Source: Leptolyngbya sp. BC1307 | GTDB taxonomy: Bacteria; Cyanobacteriota; Cyanobacteriia; Phormidesmidales; Phormidesmidaceae | Direction: 5' to 3' | Length of the DNA stretch: 62,741 nucleotides | Assembly (NCBI RefSeq): GCF_002286735.1 | Contig: NZ_NRTA01000024.1 | Location: forward strand, 1-62,741 | Shown: one piece after another, positions 62,686-62,741 of the stretch | How the letters are laid out: each line of letters opens with the position of its first letter | Numbering within the stretch: the stretch's first letter is position 1 | Notes under the pieces: model-generated | Databases searched by the model: none | What the model was told of the DNA's origin: nothing | The model's input: the letters and a program-made list of their open reading frames with translations, nothing else | Program-made: the position numbers and the translations under genes

Positions 62686-62741
62686 ATGATTACTCTAGAA
62701 TTCACCGAAGCCGATATTGCAGCGCTTGATTATGAGCGCTA
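62686..62741 (+). mobile_element. IS630-family transposase, 5' fragment at window end
   Basis: ATG 62686 opens MITLEFTEADIAALDYER, which is the start of IS630-type transposases in cyanobacteria, and runs off the window. TCCTCC with a nearby purine-rich site precedes it. It is unrelated in position to the fragment at 40050. Confidence 0.65.

Overview
The window is a piece of a cyanobacterial chromosome. It carries photosystem I genes (psaF, psaJ, psaL), a Tic22-type protein, probable NdhV (DUF2996), several cyanobacteria-restricted DUF families, many HIP1 octamers (GCGATCGC, for example 6258-6265 and 8036-8043), heptameric tandem repeats and a molybdate transporter of fused ModBC type. A Leptolyngbya-like (non-heterocystous, thin-filament) relative is a reasonable guess from gene content and repeats, but the species cannot be read from the sequence. 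The window starts inside an IS3-family transposase and ends inside a probable IS630-family transposase.

Layout. 1-5356: IS3 remnant, truncated arsH, then a copper-handling cluster (multicopper oxidase, CopZ-like chaperone, CopA-type ATPase, membrane cupredoxin). 5688-8140: double-GAF histidine kinase with cyanobacteriochrome-like Cys-His pairs, then tRNA-Pro(TGG). 8332-16288: housekeeping genes (tic22-like, coaBC with DUF2555, esterase, purH, DUF2996/ndhV, and gmd plus fcl for GDP-L-fucose). 16625-27281: mixed conserved and hypothetical genes (DUF924, DUF3611, TldD, matrixin protease, transaldolase-like, SRPBCC, MSMEG_0570 family, LemA with a zinc-ribbon membrane protein, HtrA protease). 27701-29606: stress-type trio OsmC, PfpI/DJ-1, dienelactone hydrolase. 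29694-39544: Ski2-like helicase, Uma2 nuclease, an interrupted secreted protein, a pentapeptide/MORN protein, an Fe-S photolyase, a glycosyltransferase and an MBL-fold hydrolase. 39545-40325: gene and transposon debris. 40326-46148: DUF4332, plastid-type GNAT, ACT-like protein, alpha/beta hydrolase, tsaD, then psaF-psaJ-psaL. 46385-53411: ald, a Rof-like protein, DUF3370, HdeD, a lipoprotein, puuE, GNAT and a small secreted protein. 53853-62548: two DUF2231 membrane proteins, ctaC-ctaD-ctaE lacking CuA ligands (alternative respiratory terminal oxidase type), a GMC flavoprotein translated tightly behind them, then modA and modBC.

Most notable signals. (1) A family of 32-nt palindromic inserts sits where a HIP1 octamer would be. 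Three clear copies are inside genes and add exactly eight codons each (arsH remnant, multicopper oxidase, MBL hydrolase). Two diverged candidates lie at the ctaD/ctaE junction and in an intergenic stretch. (2) A three-copy 105-bp nested-palindrome repeat. (3) The DUF2231-DUF2231-ctaCDE-GMC operon, which looks like a self-contained flavoprotein-to-oxygen electron chain. (4) A Rof (Rho-inhibitor)-like protein in a lineage generally lacking Rho. (5) psaL linked to psaF-psaJ, an arrangement associated with tetrameric photosystem I. All functional statements rest on motif recognition by eye; no database search was run.
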